A DNA stretch of 64,000 nucleotides from Kitasatospora sp. GP82 (GCF_029892105.1 NZ_JARZAJ010000011.1:124001-188000); one strand, 5' to 3'; counted from the stretch's first letter, positions 25,201 to 33,684 are shown. Notes: a model not told the origin generated them from the letters alone. Program-made: numbers and translations.

Positions 25201-26091
25201 GCGCAGCAGCAGTGCATCGCGGCCGCCCTCGCCCGCACCCGCGAGCCGCAGCGCGGTGATCCGGCCCGCGTCCACCGTGACGAGGAGGCGGTAGCCACCG
25301 GAGTGGGTGATGCTCAGCGGCGTGCCGTCCTCGTCGTACGCGAGGTCGAAGCGGCGGCCGAAGCGGTCACGCAGGCTGGTCAGCAGCGCCGTCCGGCGGT
25401 CCGGGCAGAGGGTGAACTCCCGTACCAGACCCTGGGACACGTCGGTCAGTGTGTAGTCGCCCGAATCGGCGTCCACCTCGAGATCCCACCGTGCACCGGC
25501 ACTTGCCCGTGCGGCCTCGCCCGGCTCCGGGTGCGGGTATGCCTGCGACACCAGGTCCGGGCCGAGGTAGACCACGCCCTCGGCGTCGATCTCCAGGCGT
25601 TCGTCGAAGGTGCACACCCAGCGCGGGCCCATCCAGCGCCCGGCCGCGTAACCTGCCTCGAACGACCGGGTGAACACCAGCGGCAGTGAACCGGGCAGGG
25701 ACATGTCCGTCTGCTTGATGAACATGCGGCCGGTGGCCATGTCGACCGGCTCGCCGCCGGGGCAGATGGAGTCCTCCTTCCGGCCCGACTCGCGCGGCCG
25801 CTCGACCTGCTTGCGACCGCGGCCGCCGCCCGAAGGCCCACCCCTGCCGGAGCGGGTGCCACCGCCGGGCGGGTGCGGCGCGTGGGGCAGGTCCTTCCTG
25901 CCGGACCCGAGGATCTTCTTGAGCTCGGCCTCGTGCTTGGCATCGGTCTCGCGGGTGTTCCTGGCGACCTTCTTCAGGTTGTTCCCGGCCGAGTGGTAGA
26001 AGTCCTTCACGGCCTTGCCGGCATCCTCGGCCAGGGTCTTGCCCAGCTTCTGCGCCCCGTGCTCCAGGGCCCTGACGATCTGGTTGCTCAC
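22291..26091 (-). CDS. RHS-repeat polymorphic toxin with C-terminal HYD1-type ADP-ribosyltransferase
   Basis: The 1266-aa protein has an alpha-helical N-terminus (1-70), a Gly/Arg-rich linker, a DUF6531-type start (CPGGEPVDMATGRMF, then LPLVFTRSFEAGY), more than 20 YD/RHS repeats (for example YDALGR, YDAAGR, YDPFGRR), and the conserved RHS core end (RYYDPETARYTTPDPLGL). The last 111 residues (1156-1266) are the toxin: LYHYTN with His1160, ARYGDGQYLTD with Tyr1190/Tyr1195, and IEVDVSGL with Asp1230. These are the His-Tyr-Asp signature of HYD1 ADP-ribosyltransferases, which transfer ADP-ribose from NAD to a target. The ATGA overlap with the WXG100-like gene points to type VII-linked export. Confidence 0.9.
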   Translation of the reverse strand: MSNQIVRALEHGAQKLGKTLAEDAGKAVKDFYHSAGNNLKKVARNTRETDAKHEAELKKILGSGRKDLPHAPHPPGGGTRSGRGGPSGGGRGRKQVERPRESGRKEDSICPGGEPVDMATGRMFIKQTDMSLPGSLPLVFTRSFEAGYAAGRWMGPRWVCTFDERLEIDAEGVVYLGPDLVSQAYPHPEPGEAARASAGARWDLEVDADSGDYTLTDVSQGLVREFTLCPDRRTALLTSLRDRFGRRFDLAYDEDGTPLSITHSGGYRLLVTVDAGRITALRLAGAGEGGRDALLLRYGYTDGHLTSVYNSSGRPMRFANDATGRILSWTDRNDSHYVYRYDQFDRVVDEGGADGTLRFHFTYGEPDPVTGIKVHSETNALGHTTRYHVNEHAQITAQTDPLGNTIRFERDEYDRLLAETDPLGRTTRYEYDGAGDLISVTRPDGERTTVSYAGELSLPAVITQPGGAVWRHTYDETGRRTLSTDPTGALTRYSYDDLGHLASVTDALGHTTLVRCNAAGLPVEITDPTGATTGYERDAFGRTSAITDQSGTVTRLTWTTEGHPASRTSPDGATESWTYDGEGNLLAHTDQLGQVSTFEYTHFETLAARTGPDGSRTTFTHDAHMQLAAVTNALGQTWNYSYDAAGRLVGESDFNGRNVSYRLDADGRILTRTDPLGRDTRYTYDLLGRTSTKDADGRVTTYTYNTAGQLIRATNPDTDLVRTVDALGNLLTETVNGRALTHTRDILGRRTSRTTPTGHTSTWAYDAVGRPTALATPAGNLEFAYDALGREHRRTLGDRLTLASTWDTLNRLTGQTLHARQSVLQRRDYTYRVDSSLTGVDDQLTGPRSFDLDPAGRVTAVHATTWTESYAYDQAGNLTHADWPATGSTQAALGTRTYTGTQLTTAGRVRYEYDAAGRITLRQATRLSRKPDTWYYTWDAEDRLAHVTTPDGTGWRYLYDPFGRRTAKQRLADDGATVVEQTDFTWDGPTLAEQTTHAPYLPGPHTLSWDHNGLHPLTQTETITTPATADTPQTQIDRRFFAIVTDLVGTPVELVDPATETIAWHTTPTVWGHTTWPSDSTTYTPLRFPGQYFDPETRLHYNLNRYYDPETARYTTPDPLGLDPAPNPDTYVHNPHTWTDPLGLSPHEHTEPPAPRSLYHYTNQEGHDGIIASQELRPSLKANNPKDARYGDGQYLTDIEPGTKTQGQLSAAFLRVPWAGQKFTHYIEVDVSGLQVNEGRPGVFVIPNSGSLDLTGRILGHGRNQP

Positions 26092-26810
26092 TCGAAACTC
26101 ACCCCCGCGATCTTCGACCGGAACGCCTCCGCGTGGGCGGCCACCGTCTCGGCATGCTCGTGCATGGTCTGCGCATGCGCCTCCAGCGCGGCCGGGTCGA
26201 TCCGGAAGCCGGTGCCCGCCGTCGAACCGCCGCCCCCGAGGGCCGACTCGGCGGCCTGGAACACCAGTCCGGACACCGCGCGCCCCACCACCTCCACCAG
26301 CGGGTCGACGGCAGCCTCGATCACCTGACCGATGATGTACTGCTCCAACTGCTGCTCAAGGAAGTTGACGAGCTTCTTGGCCGCCTCCTCGATCAGCACC
26401 ACCGCCGCCTCGGCCAGACCGAACGTGGCCACCGCGGCCGCCTGATCCGCGACGAACGCGGCCGCCATCGCCACCAGTTCGGCGATCGCCTCGGCCTTCA
26501 TCGCCACGATCACGTCCGCAGCCGCGTCGAGGGCCGTGGCCACCACGTGGCACGCCTGGACCAGATCATTCATATGACTGCTCGACAGCTGGTTCCACTT
26601 GGCGGTCAGCGCCTCGTACGACGCCCCCTCGTAGGACTCGCCCAGCCGCTGCACCGTCGCCGTGGAGTCCCGGTGCGTGCCCTCCATATCGGTGGCGAAC
26701 TCCCGCACGTGGGAAGCGAACTCACGAACCTTGTCCTCGTTCACCGATGGCCAGTTGATGCCGATGAACTGCAGGAACGACACCACCTCACCAGGCAGTT
26801 CAATCGCCAC
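26088..26810 (-). CDS. WXG100-like N-terminal partner of the RHS toxin
   Basis: This 240-aa helical protein lacks a signal peptide. Its first ~100 residues resemble a WXG100-type helical hairpin with a W72-NQL turn in place of W-x-G. Residues 100-180 are strongly hydrophobic helices (AIAELVAMAAAFVADQ, then AVVLIEEAAKKLVNFLEQQ). The C-terminus is amphipathic (HAQTMHEHAETVAAHAEAF). Such proteins precede type VII (ESX) exported polymorphic toxins in Actinobacteria. It overlaps the RHS gene by ATGA and is the first gene of the toxin operon. Confidence 0.75.
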   Translation of the reverse strand: MAIELPGEVVSFLQFIGINWPSVNEDKVREFASHVREFATDMEGTHRDSTATVQRLGESYEGASYEALTAKWNQLSSSHMNDLVQACHVVATALDAAADVIVAMKAEAIAELVAMAAAFVADQAAAVATFGLAEAAVVLIEEAAKKLVNFLEQQLEQYIIGQVIEAAVDPLVEVVGRAVSGLVFQAAESALGGGGSTAGTGFRIDPAALEAHAQTMHEHAETVAAHAEAFRSKIAGVSFE

Positions 26811-26910
26811 AGCGCCCCCCTCGGGCAGGTCGTCCGACTGAGGCTAGCCCACGCTCCGCGGCGGCGGTACCCGGAGACGGAAAAGACGACGGGCGGCTGA
26901 CGCGTCGGTG

Positions 26911-26951
26911 GCCAGGCCTTGTCCGGCAAGATCGGCCGGACAGGGCCTGGC
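26911..26951. repeat. 17-bp inverted repeat between divergent genes
   Basis: Arms at 26911-26927 and 26935-26951 pair along all 17 positions with a single G-T wobble, around a 7-nt centre. Both neighbours are read away from it (toxin operon leftward, polX rightward), so it is not a simple end-of-gene terminator. Confidence 0.8.
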
Positions 26952-27062
26952 GCGGCCGGCCGCCCGGTGTCCCGTCGCGGATCCCGCCGGACCCCCGGAG
27001 ATCACGCAGGGAGTCTCCGTTCCGCATGCTCGCTGCTGTCGAGCACTCCTAGACTTGGCGGT

Positions 27063-28787
27063 ATGGCCCGGCTCAACGAAGAGGTCGAGGCGCTGCTCCA
27101 GGAGTACTCCGACCTCATCCTGCTCACCGGCGGGGACGCCTACCGGGCGCGTGCCTACGAGAAGGCGGCGCGGTCGGTCGGCGGCTACCACGCGGATGTC
27201 GGAGAACTGGACTTCAAGGGGCTCCTGGAGATCCCCGGTGTCGGGAAGTCGACCGCAGAGAAGATCACCGAGTATCTCGCCACCGGCCGGGTGGCGGCCC
27301 TGGAGAAACTCCGCGCCGAGGTCCCGCCCGGGGTGCGGGAGATCATGGCCATCCCCACCGTCGGTCCCAGGACCGCGGTGATGCTGCACAAGGAACTCGG
27401 CATCTCCTCGGTCGACGAACTGCTGGACGCGGCGAAGGACGAGCGGCTGGGCGGCCTGCGCGGGCTGGGCGATCGGACGGCCGAGAACATCGTGCACGGC
27501 ATCGAGGTGATGCGGCAGAGCAGCGGCCGGGTGCTCCTCAACGTGGCCCTGGAACAGGCCGAGGAGGTCGTCGCGGAACTCGCCGGAGTCACCGGCTGCG
27601 TGCGCTGTGCGTACGCCGGCTCGCTGCGGCGGATGCGGGAGACGATCGGCGACATCGACGTACTGGCGGCCGCCGAGGACTCGGCGGCACTGATGGAGGC
27701 GGTGGCCGCTCTCCCGTACGTCGCCGACGTGCTGGTCCGGGGCGCCACCAAGACCTCGGTCCGCACCGCCAAGGGCATGCAGCTGGATCTGCGGGTCGTC
27801 CCGCCCGAGGACTGGGGCGCGGCGATGGTCTACTTCACCGGCTCCAAGGCGCACAACATCCGGCTGCGGAGCCGGGCCGTCAAGGCCGGGCTCAAGCTCT
27901 CCGAATACGGCCTGTTCGAGGTCGCGAGCGGCGAGAAGATCGCCTCGGCGACCGAGGAGGAGGTGTACGAGGCGCTCGGCCTGCCCTGGATCCCGCCCAC
28001 CCTGCGCGAGGACCGCGGCGAGATCGACGCCGCCCTGGGCGGCGAGCTGCCCGAGCCGGTCACCGAGCAGGACATCCGGGGCGACCTGCACGTCCACACC
28101 GACCTCACCGACGGGCTGGCCCCGCTGGAGCAGATGCTCGCCGCTGCCGCCGACCGGGGCCTCGGATACTGCGCCGTCACCGACCACGCCCCCAACCTGG
28201 CGATGCAGCGGATGACGGACGAGAAGATGCTGGCGCAGCGTCAGCGGGTACGCGCGCTGGACCGCCACTACAAGGGCATGAGGGTTCTGCACGGCACCGA
28301 GCTCAACATCGACCCGGACGGAGGTGTGGACTGGCCGGAGGACTTCCTGGCCGGCTTCGACCTCTGTGTGGCCTCGATCCACTCCCACTTCGGTGCCGAC
28401 CGGGATGCGCAGACCCGTCGGCTGATCCGGGCCTGCGAGAACCCTTACGTGCACATCATCGGCCATCCGACCACCCGGCTGCTGGGCCGCCGGCCCGCCG
28501 TCGACGCGGACTTCGACGCCGTCTACGCCGCCTGCGCCCGTACCGGAACCGCGCTGGAGATCAACGCCTCGCCCGAGCGCCTGGACCTCGGCGACGAGCG
28601 GATTCCGGCCGCCCGCCGGCACGGCGTCCGCTTCGCCGTGAACACCGACGCACACTCCACCGTCCACCTGGCGAACCTGCGCTACGGCATCGGCACCGCC
28701 CAGCGCGGCTGGCTCACCAAGGACGAGGTGATCAACACCTGGCCGCTCCGGCGGCTGCAGAGCTTCCTCCGCAAGCGGCGGCCGTGA
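27063..28787 (+). CDS. polX: DNA polymerase X family protein with PHP domain
   Basis: The 574-aa repair polymerase/nuclease has helix-hairpin-helix motifs (LLEIPGVGKSTAEKI, 54-68; AIPTVGPRTAVML, 96-108; GLRGLGDRTAENI, 131-143), the Pol X nucleotidyltransferase core (GSLRRMRETIGDIDVL, Gly186-Ser187 with Asp197 and Asp199; third Asp242 in LDLRVV), and a C-terminal PHP domain (DLHVHTDLTDG with His343, His345; later EINASPERLDL and NTDAHS). This fills gaps in base-excision repair and has metal-dependent 3' nuclease activity. It is normal length and monocistronic. Confidence 0.95.
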   Translation: MARLNEEVEALLQEYSDLILLTGGDAYRARAYEKAARSVGGYHADVGELDFKGLLEIPGVGKSTAEKITEYLATGRVAALEKLRAEVPPGVREIMAIPTVGPRTAVMLHKELGISSVDELLDAAKDERLGGLRGLGDRTAENIVHGIEVMRQSSGRVLLNVALEQAEEVVAELAGVTGCVRCAYAGSLRRMRETIGDIDVLAAAEDSAALMEAVAALPYVADVLVRGATKTSVRTAKGMQLDLRVVPPEDWGAAMVYFTGSKAHNIRLRSRAVKAGLKLSEYGLFEVASGEKIASATEEEVYEALGLPWIPPTLREDRGEIDAALGGELPEPVTEQDIRGDLHVHTDLTDGLAPLEQMLAAAADRGLGYCAVTDHAPNLAMQRMTDEKMLAQRQRVRALDRHYKGMRVLHGTELNIDPDGGVDWPEDFLAGFDLCVASIHSHFGADRDAQTRRLIRACENPYVHIIGHPTTRLLGRRPAVDADFDAVYAACARTGTALEINASPERLDLGDERIPAARRHGVRFAVNTDAHSTVHLANLRYGIGTAQRGWLTKDEVINTWPLRRLQSFLRKRRP

Positions 28788-28821
28788 GAACCGGTCGCCG
28801 CGGGGGCGGGGCCGCAACCGG

Positions 28822-29652
28822 TCAGATCTCCTGCGCGGTCGCGTGTGGCAGGCCGAGGAGGGGTGAGCTGCTCCCGTCGAGAAGGACCCGGGCCACCAGC
28901 GCCGGGTCGTCGCCCATCGGGACGTGACCGCAGCCCGGCAGCGGGACGAAGCGCGCCGTCGGCAGGATCCGGCGGGCGCGGCGGCCCTGGACGTTCGGCA
29001 GCAGGCGGTCACGGGTGCCCCACGCGATGGTCACCGGCACCTGGGCCGGGAGGTCCGCCGGGAAGCGCGGCGCCAGCTCGGCCCGCCCGGCGTGCAGGGT
29101 CTGCCGGAAACCGGGTGCCTGGAGCAACGCCCTGGTGTCGAGCAGGAGTTCGCGCGGGTCGAGTCGCTCGGGCCGCCCGTAGATCATGCCGAACATGGCC
29201 TTGCGTCCCTGCGGGTGCTCCGCCAGCCTGGCGCGGAGCACTTCGGGGGTGCGGGCGGCGAACCGGTGCAGACTGAGTACACCGGAGGCGTAGCGGAGGC
29301 CGGTCCTGCGGTAGAAGCCCGCCGGCGACAGCACGGTGGCCGAGGATGCGAGACCGTGCCGTGCGGCGTGCAGGGTGAACAGTCCACCGAGCGAGTTCCC
29401 GGCCACGTGCGGCCGTTCGATGCCGATGGACTCCAGGAAGTCGCCGAGCACCGTGATCGCACTGCCGATGGTGTAGGGCATGCCCGCAGGCAGTGGTGGT
29501 GAGGCGCCGAAGCCCGGAAGGTCGACGGCGATCACCTCCCGCTCGCGGGCCAGCAGGTCGAGTACGGGCTTCCAACCCTGCCAGCGGTGCCCTATGCCGT
29601 GCAGCAGAAGCAGCGGCGGGCCGTCGCCCCGGCGCTCGTGTACGAGGTCCAT
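28822..29652 (-). CDS. alpha/beta hydrolase, last gene of the beta-lactone operon
   Basis: This 276-aa alpha/beta hydrolase has the oxyanion-loop start LLLLHGIGHRWQGW, the DLPGFGASP strand, the nucleophile elbow GNSLGG (Ser), a WGTRDRLLP acid region and the C-terminal GCGHVPMGDDP histidine. It starts 22 nt after lstF on the same strand, so it is probably co-transcribed. Serine as nucleophile separates it from OleB, the Asp-nucleophile beta-lactone decarboxylase of the olefin pathway that shares OleA/OleC/OleD with this cluster. Possible jobs are self-resistance (opening the beta-lactone), thioester release or fatty-acid supply; none is proven by sequence. Confidence 0.75.
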   Translation of the reverse strand: MDLVHERRGDGPPLLLLHGIGHRWQGWKPVLDLLAREREVIAVDLPGFGASPPLPAGMPYTIGSAITVLGDFLESIGIERPHVAGNSLGGLFTLHAARHGLASSATVLSPAGFYRRTGLRYASGVLSLHRFAARTPEVLRARLAEHPQGRKAMFGMIYGRPERLDPRELLLDTRALLQAPGFRQTLHAGRAELAPRFPADLPAQVPVTIAWGTRDRLLPNVQGRRARRILPTARFVPLPGCGHVPMGDDPALVARVLLDGSSSPLLGLPHATAQEI

Positions 29653-29674
29653 GACGACGAGGGTAGGGCGAAAG

Positions 29675-30442
29675 TTACCGGCCGGTCACTCCATTGTGAG
29701 AACTATCGTCAATAGTCCGGAAGTCGCTCCTCGGTGCTGTCGCTGCGGCCCTCTCCCGACCGCCGCGCAGCGCCTCGACCAGCTCGGGCACGAAGGGTGC
29801 GGCGACCCCGACATCGGTGGCCCGCGGATAGGCCGGATGCGCGGCGTAGGACGACAGTTCGCGCAGCGCTCGCAAGCCGAAGTAACCGGGTGGGCCCGGT
29901 TCGCGGACGGCCGGCGGCTGCGGTGCGCGCCCGGCCGCCACGCTGTCCACCGAGCTCTGGAACAGCTGATGGCACGCTCGGATACCGCGCAGCAGTACCT
30001 GGTGATACCTGGCGTCCCCGGTCAGGGGGAAGCGCAGCTCGGTGAGCACCCGGCCGGTGTCCACGCCCGCGTCGACCTCGTGCAGCGTGGCACCGTACTC
30101 CGGGTCGCCCCGGAGCAGCGCGAAGGCCACGGCGGCCGAGGGCAGGCCGCGGTGCTGCGGCAGCAGTCCGTTGTGGATGTTGTAGATCCGCAGCCCCTGG
30201 GAGAGCAGTGGTGCGCGGAAGATCATCCGATTGTTGATCGACCAGACCACACCGTCCGTGCATCGGACAAGTAGCCGGTCGGCCACGGTGTTGACGTCCG
30301 CGGTGGTCAGGTGCGGTACCGCTGCTGCGGCGCCCGGGTCGTCCGCAGGGTCGTCCGAGACGACCAGGTCGACCCGGTGGCCCGAACTCAGGGCATGGGT
30401 GACGGCTCGCCCGAGCAGGGCGCCGCGTCCGACGAAGATCAC
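29675..30442 (-). CDS. lstF: amino-acid formyltransferase (LstF type)
   Basis: The 255-aa enzyme belongs to the 10-formyltetrahydrofolate-dependent formyltransferase fold. The catalytic triad of the family is visible as Asn88 and His90 (YNIHNGLLP) and Asp128 (DAGVDTG). The GTG start overlaps the lstE stop (GTGA). In lipstatin biosynthesis LstF N-formylates the amino acid esterified to the beta-lactone acid, and its position as sixth gene of an lstA-F order supports the same job here. The N-terminus is short compared with methionyl-tRNA formyltransferase and lacks that enzyme's C-terminal tRNA domain. Confidence 0.85.
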   Translation of the reverse strand: MIFVGRGALLGRAVTHALSSGHRVDLVVSDDPADDPGAAAAVPHLTTADVNTVADRLLVRCTDGVVWSINNRMIFRAPLLSQGLRIYNIHNGLLPQHRGLPSAAVAFALLRGDPEYGATLHEVDAGVDTGRVLTELRFPLTGDARYHQVLLRGIRACHQLFQSSVDSVAAGRAPQPPAVREPGPPGYFGLRALRELSSYAAHPAYPRATDVGVAAPFVPELVEALRGGRERAAATAPRSDFRTIDDSSHNGVTGR

Positions 30443-33400
30443 GCCGAGGCCTCCGGTGTCCCTGCCGCCGGGGCCCTGCCGGTGTCCCGTCGAGCACGGC
30501 GGACGGCGTCGCAGACCCGCCCGAGGGTCAACTCCGCCGACACACCGCCGATGTCGGCCATGAAGCCGTCCACCTCGGCCGGGCCCAGCAGTTCCTCGGC
30601 GACCACCGAGAGCATCTCCAGCACCGCCAGTGAGTCGCCGCCCAGCTGCTGGAAGTCGGAGTGGACGTCTATCAGCCGACGGTCGATCCCGAGCGTGCGC
30701 GACCACAGCACGGCCAGCCGCTCGACGACGTCACCGCCCGCCGTCGGCTCGGCGTCCACGGTCGGCTCGGCGTCCGCCGATGCCCGGGCCGCCGACGGGT
30801 CGGGCAGGGCTGCGAAGGGATCAGGGAGCGCCGCGAGGTCGGCCTTGCCGCCGACCGTACGGGGGAGGGCGGCGATCGGCAGGACGACTGCGGGCACCAG
30901 ATGGGCGGGCAGCCGCTCGGCGAGATGCTCGCGCAGTGCCGCTCCCAGCTCCGGTGCGGCCCCGTCGCCGTCGGCGGCCAGTACATACGCGCACAGCGCG
31001 GCCCCGCCGCCCGGGCGGGTGCGCACGGCCACGACGGCGGTGCGCACCGCGGGGTGGCCCTCCAGGGCCGTCCGCACCTCGGCGGGTTCGATCCGGTGCC
31101 CGGCGATCTTCAGCTGATCGTCGTTGCGGCCGACGAACTCCATCGCGCCACCGGGAAGTCGGCGGCCCAGGTCGCCCGTCCGGTACCGGCGTACACCGTC
31201 GGCGCCGACGGGGAAGGAGTCCGCGTCCAGGTCGGGACGGTCCAGGTAGCCACGGGCCAGTTGGAGCCCGGAGAGCAGGATCTCACCGACCGCCCCGGTC
31301 TGTTCCGGTCCGATCGGCTCGCCCCCGCCCCCGCCGCCGACCAGCTCGACCCGGACGGACGGGGCGGGGTGTCCGATCGGGACGACCGGTCCGGCCTCGG
31401 TGCCGTCGAGCACGTGTGCCAGACAGCCGACCGTCGCCTCGGTGGGGCCGTACGCGTTGACGATCCGGCCGTCAGGACCGAGGCGGAGCCTGGCCCGTTC
31501 GGCGGCGGAGCGGGTGAACTGCTCGCCGCCGACGAGCAGGGTCCGCAGCCCCGAGAGGTCGAGGCCGTAGTGCTCGATCAGGTCGAGATGAGTCGGCGTC
31601 ACCGCGAGCGTGTCCGCACGGTGGCGGTCCAGCAGATCGCGCAGGACCGGCCGGGTCGGCTCGCCGGGGACGAGCACCGTCGTCCCTCCGTGCAGCAGCG
31701 GCAGGAACAGCGGAAAGCAGGAGATGTCGAAGGAGAAGGAGGACAGGAAGGCGAATCGGGTCCGCTCGTCCACCTGGCAGAGTCGGGCCGCCCACCGGGC
31801 GAAGGCGAGCAGGCTCCGGTGCTCGATCTGCACACCCTTGGGGCGGCCGGTGGAGCCCGAGGTGAAGATGACGTAGGCGAGTTGCTCGGGGTCGGGGTCC
31901 GGCAGCCGGACGTCGGCCGGCGCTTCGGGGACGTCCTCGGCGGCCAGGACGGGACAGGGCGAAACGCCTGCCGAACGGTTCAGCAGATGACGCTCCGTCA
32001 CGCAGAAGGCCGAGCCGGACTCCCGGAGGACCTGGGCGATCCTGGCATCCGGCTGGTTCGGGTCCAGCGGCAGGTACGCGGCCCCGGCCTTGAGGATGCC
32101 CCACAGTCCTGCGACGCCGGCCGGCGAGCGCTCCACGAGCAGTCCGACCACGTCCTCGCGGGAGACACCGCAGCGCAGCAGCTCCGCCGCCACGGCGTCC
32201 GAGCGGCGGTCCAGCTCGGCATAACCGACGGGGCCGGCCGGGCCGTCGAGCACGGTCGCGTGCGGCGTCCGTGCGGCCTGTCGTCGGAGCAGCCGGACCA
32301 CGGTCGCGCCGGCCATGTCGGCAGCCTCGACAGCCTCGGCTGCTTCGGGTTGAGGCCCGGAGGGAGCAGAGGGAGCAGAAGGAGCAGTGCACGCGGGGCG
32401 TGCAGGTTCTGCGGGCCCCGGCCCGGCCACCGCCGTGACCAGGCGGTCCATCAACTCGTCCGCCCGCTGGGCCAGACCCGTGCCGCCCTGGAATCCGACG
32501 GTCAGCTCTGTGCGGTCGGGGAGCTCGACCGCCACACACGAGACCGGCACCAGCGGCGCATGGACCGGAAGCGCGTAGACCGACCGGGCGGTGAAGCCAC
32601 CGCCGGAGCAGTCCGCCGGGCTGATCCGGCCCAGGTGGGAGACGATCGCCGAGGCCATGTACCGGTCGTGTCGAAGCGCCATGGCCTGGCCTGCCCGCAG
32701 CAGCAGGGCGGTGGCGGGCAGCGGCAGCCGGGCCAGCGCCGACTCGAAGCCGTCGGACAGTTCCCTCCGCCTGGTCAGCGCCAGCAGCAGCTGCGATCGG
32801 GCGGAGTGCCAGGACTCGCCCGCTCCGAGATCGAGAAAGACGGGCAGGGCCAGATTGCCGGTGGCCGGCGGACCCTTGTGATGGCGTCGAAGGTCCACCG
32901 GCACCATGACGCGGGCGCGCGGTGCCCCGGTGGCATCGGCCACCGCCTGGGCGAGCCGGGCGGTGAGCGAGGGGTGGCGGCCAGGCAGCGTGCATCGGCG
33001 CCACAGCGCCGCCGGCCGTTCGGCGCCCGTCGGGCGAGCGGCCGGTGCGGCCAGGGGCGAGGGCTGGTCGAGCAGCAGAGCGGGCCGGCGGCCGGTGGCG
33101 CCGACCTCGGCCAGCAGCCGGGCATCGGTGAGCGGTGAGGGGGCCGGCCGGGGCGCCTCGCCGCGCAAGGCCCGGAAGACCTCGCCCATCCAGAGCTGCG
33201 CGCCGTGCCCGTCCATCACGCCGTGGAAGGCACGGAAGACGAGGGCGGCGGGGCCCGCCGCAGTGCGGGGCAGCAGCAGCACCTCGCAGCCCGGACCCCG
33301 CAGCAGGTTCAGCGGATCCTCCAACAGGGATGTCCCGCTGCGCAGTTCGGCATCGGGACCGCTGCCCTCCTCGGCCACCCGCACCTGCGGCGGACGCCCC

Positions 33401-33642
33401 GAGTCGATCCAGGTGCGGCCGTGACGCACCAGCCGGGAGCCCGGGCAGGACTCGGCCGCGACCGCCACGGCCGTACGGAGTTCGTCCGGGTGCAGGGCGC
33501 CGTCGCCTTCGACGACGAGCTGCAGCACCATGGCGCGGCCGAGTCGGTGCGCGCCGAGGTAGAGCCACTCCGTGGCCGAGACCGGGCGCCGGAAGGCCGC
33601 CGGGGCCGGCCGGGAGCCAGGTGTCCTGTCGTGTGTTGTCAT
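30439..33642 (-). CDS. lstE: single-module nonribosomal peptide synthetase, C-A-T (LstE type)
   Basis: The 1067-aa single-module enzyme has three parts. Residues 1 to about 420 are a condensation/acyltransferase-like domain with HGVMDG (His140, Asp144). Residues ~445-940 are an adenylation domain (IFTSGSTGRPKG, NAYGPTEA, YRTGDLG, NDDQLKIAGHRIEP). Residues ~985-1055 are a carrier protein with LGGDS. The lipstatin synthetase LstE activates an amino acid and esterifies it to the 3-hydroxy acyl chain. Pocket positions read D-I-F (FDISCF), then L/G (LLVGG) and A-V-G (NAYGPTEATVG). The leading Asp indicates an alpha-amino acid, but the code differs from common Leu codes. ATG at 33642; an adjacent GTG at 33645 is equally possible. 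Confidence 0.85.
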   Translation of the reverse strand: MTTHDRTPGSRPAPAAFRRPVSATEWLYLGAHRLGRAMVLQLVVEGDGALHPDELRTAVAVAAESCPGSRLVRHGRTWIDSGRPPQVRVAEEGSGPDAELRSGTSLLEDPLNLLRGPGCEVLLLPRTAAGPAALVFRAFHGVMDGHGAQLWMGEVFRALRGEAPRPAPSPLTDARLLAEVGATGRRPALLLDQPSPLAAPAARPTGAERPAALWRRCTLPGRHPSLTARLAQAVADATGAPRARVMVPVDLRRHHKGPPATGNLALPVFLDLGAGESWHSARSQLLLALTRRRELSDGFESALARLPLPATALLLRAGQAMALRHDRYMASAIVSHLGRISPADCSGGGFTARSVYALPVHAPLVPVSCVAVELPDRTELTVGFQGGTGLAQRADELMDRLVTAVAGPGPAEPARPACTAPSAPSAPSGPQPEAAEAVEAADMAGATVVRLLRRQAARTPHATVLDGPAGPVGYAELDRRSDAVAAELLRCGVSREDVVGLLVERSPAGVAGLWGILKAGAAYLPLDPNQPDARIAQVLRESGSAFCVTERHLLNRSAGVSPCPVLAAEDVPEAPADVRLPDPDPEQLAYVIFTSGSTGRPKGVQIEHRSLLAFARWAARLCQVDERTRFAFLSSFSFDISCFPLFLPLLHGGTTVLVPGEPTRPVLRDLLDRHRADTLAVTPTHLDLIEHYGLDLSGLRTLLVGGEQFTRSAAERARLRLGPDGRIVNAYGPTEATVGCLAHVLDGTEAGPVVPIGHPAPSVRVELVGGGGGGEPIGPEQTGAVGEILLSGLQLARGYLDRPDLDADSFPVGADGVRRYRTGDLGRRLPGGAMEFVGRNDDQLKIAGHRIEPAEVRTALEGHPAVRTAVVAVRTRPGGGAALCAYVLAADGDGAAPELGAALREHLAERLPAHLVPAVVLPIAALPRTVGGKADLAALPDPFAALPDPSAARASADAEPTVDAEPTAGGDVVERLAVLWSRTLGIDRRLIDVHSDFQQLGGDSLAVLEMLSVVAEELLGPAEVDGFMADIGGVSAELTLGRVCDAVRRARRDTGRAPAAGTPEASA

Positions 33643-33684
33643 CACAGTGCTTTCTGGCGTTGCGTCAGTCGTGGCGAACAGTGT

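Noticed and set aside
22684..25689. 1001-codon open frame on the plus strand opposite the RHS gene
   Set aside because: It is a GC-bias mirror of the RHS repeats, with Gly/Val-rich sequence and no domain.
28790..28822. Terminator at the polX / hydrolase convergence
   Set aside because: ACCGGT repeats can pair, but the stem has mismatches and overlaps the hydrolase stop codon; too weak to call.
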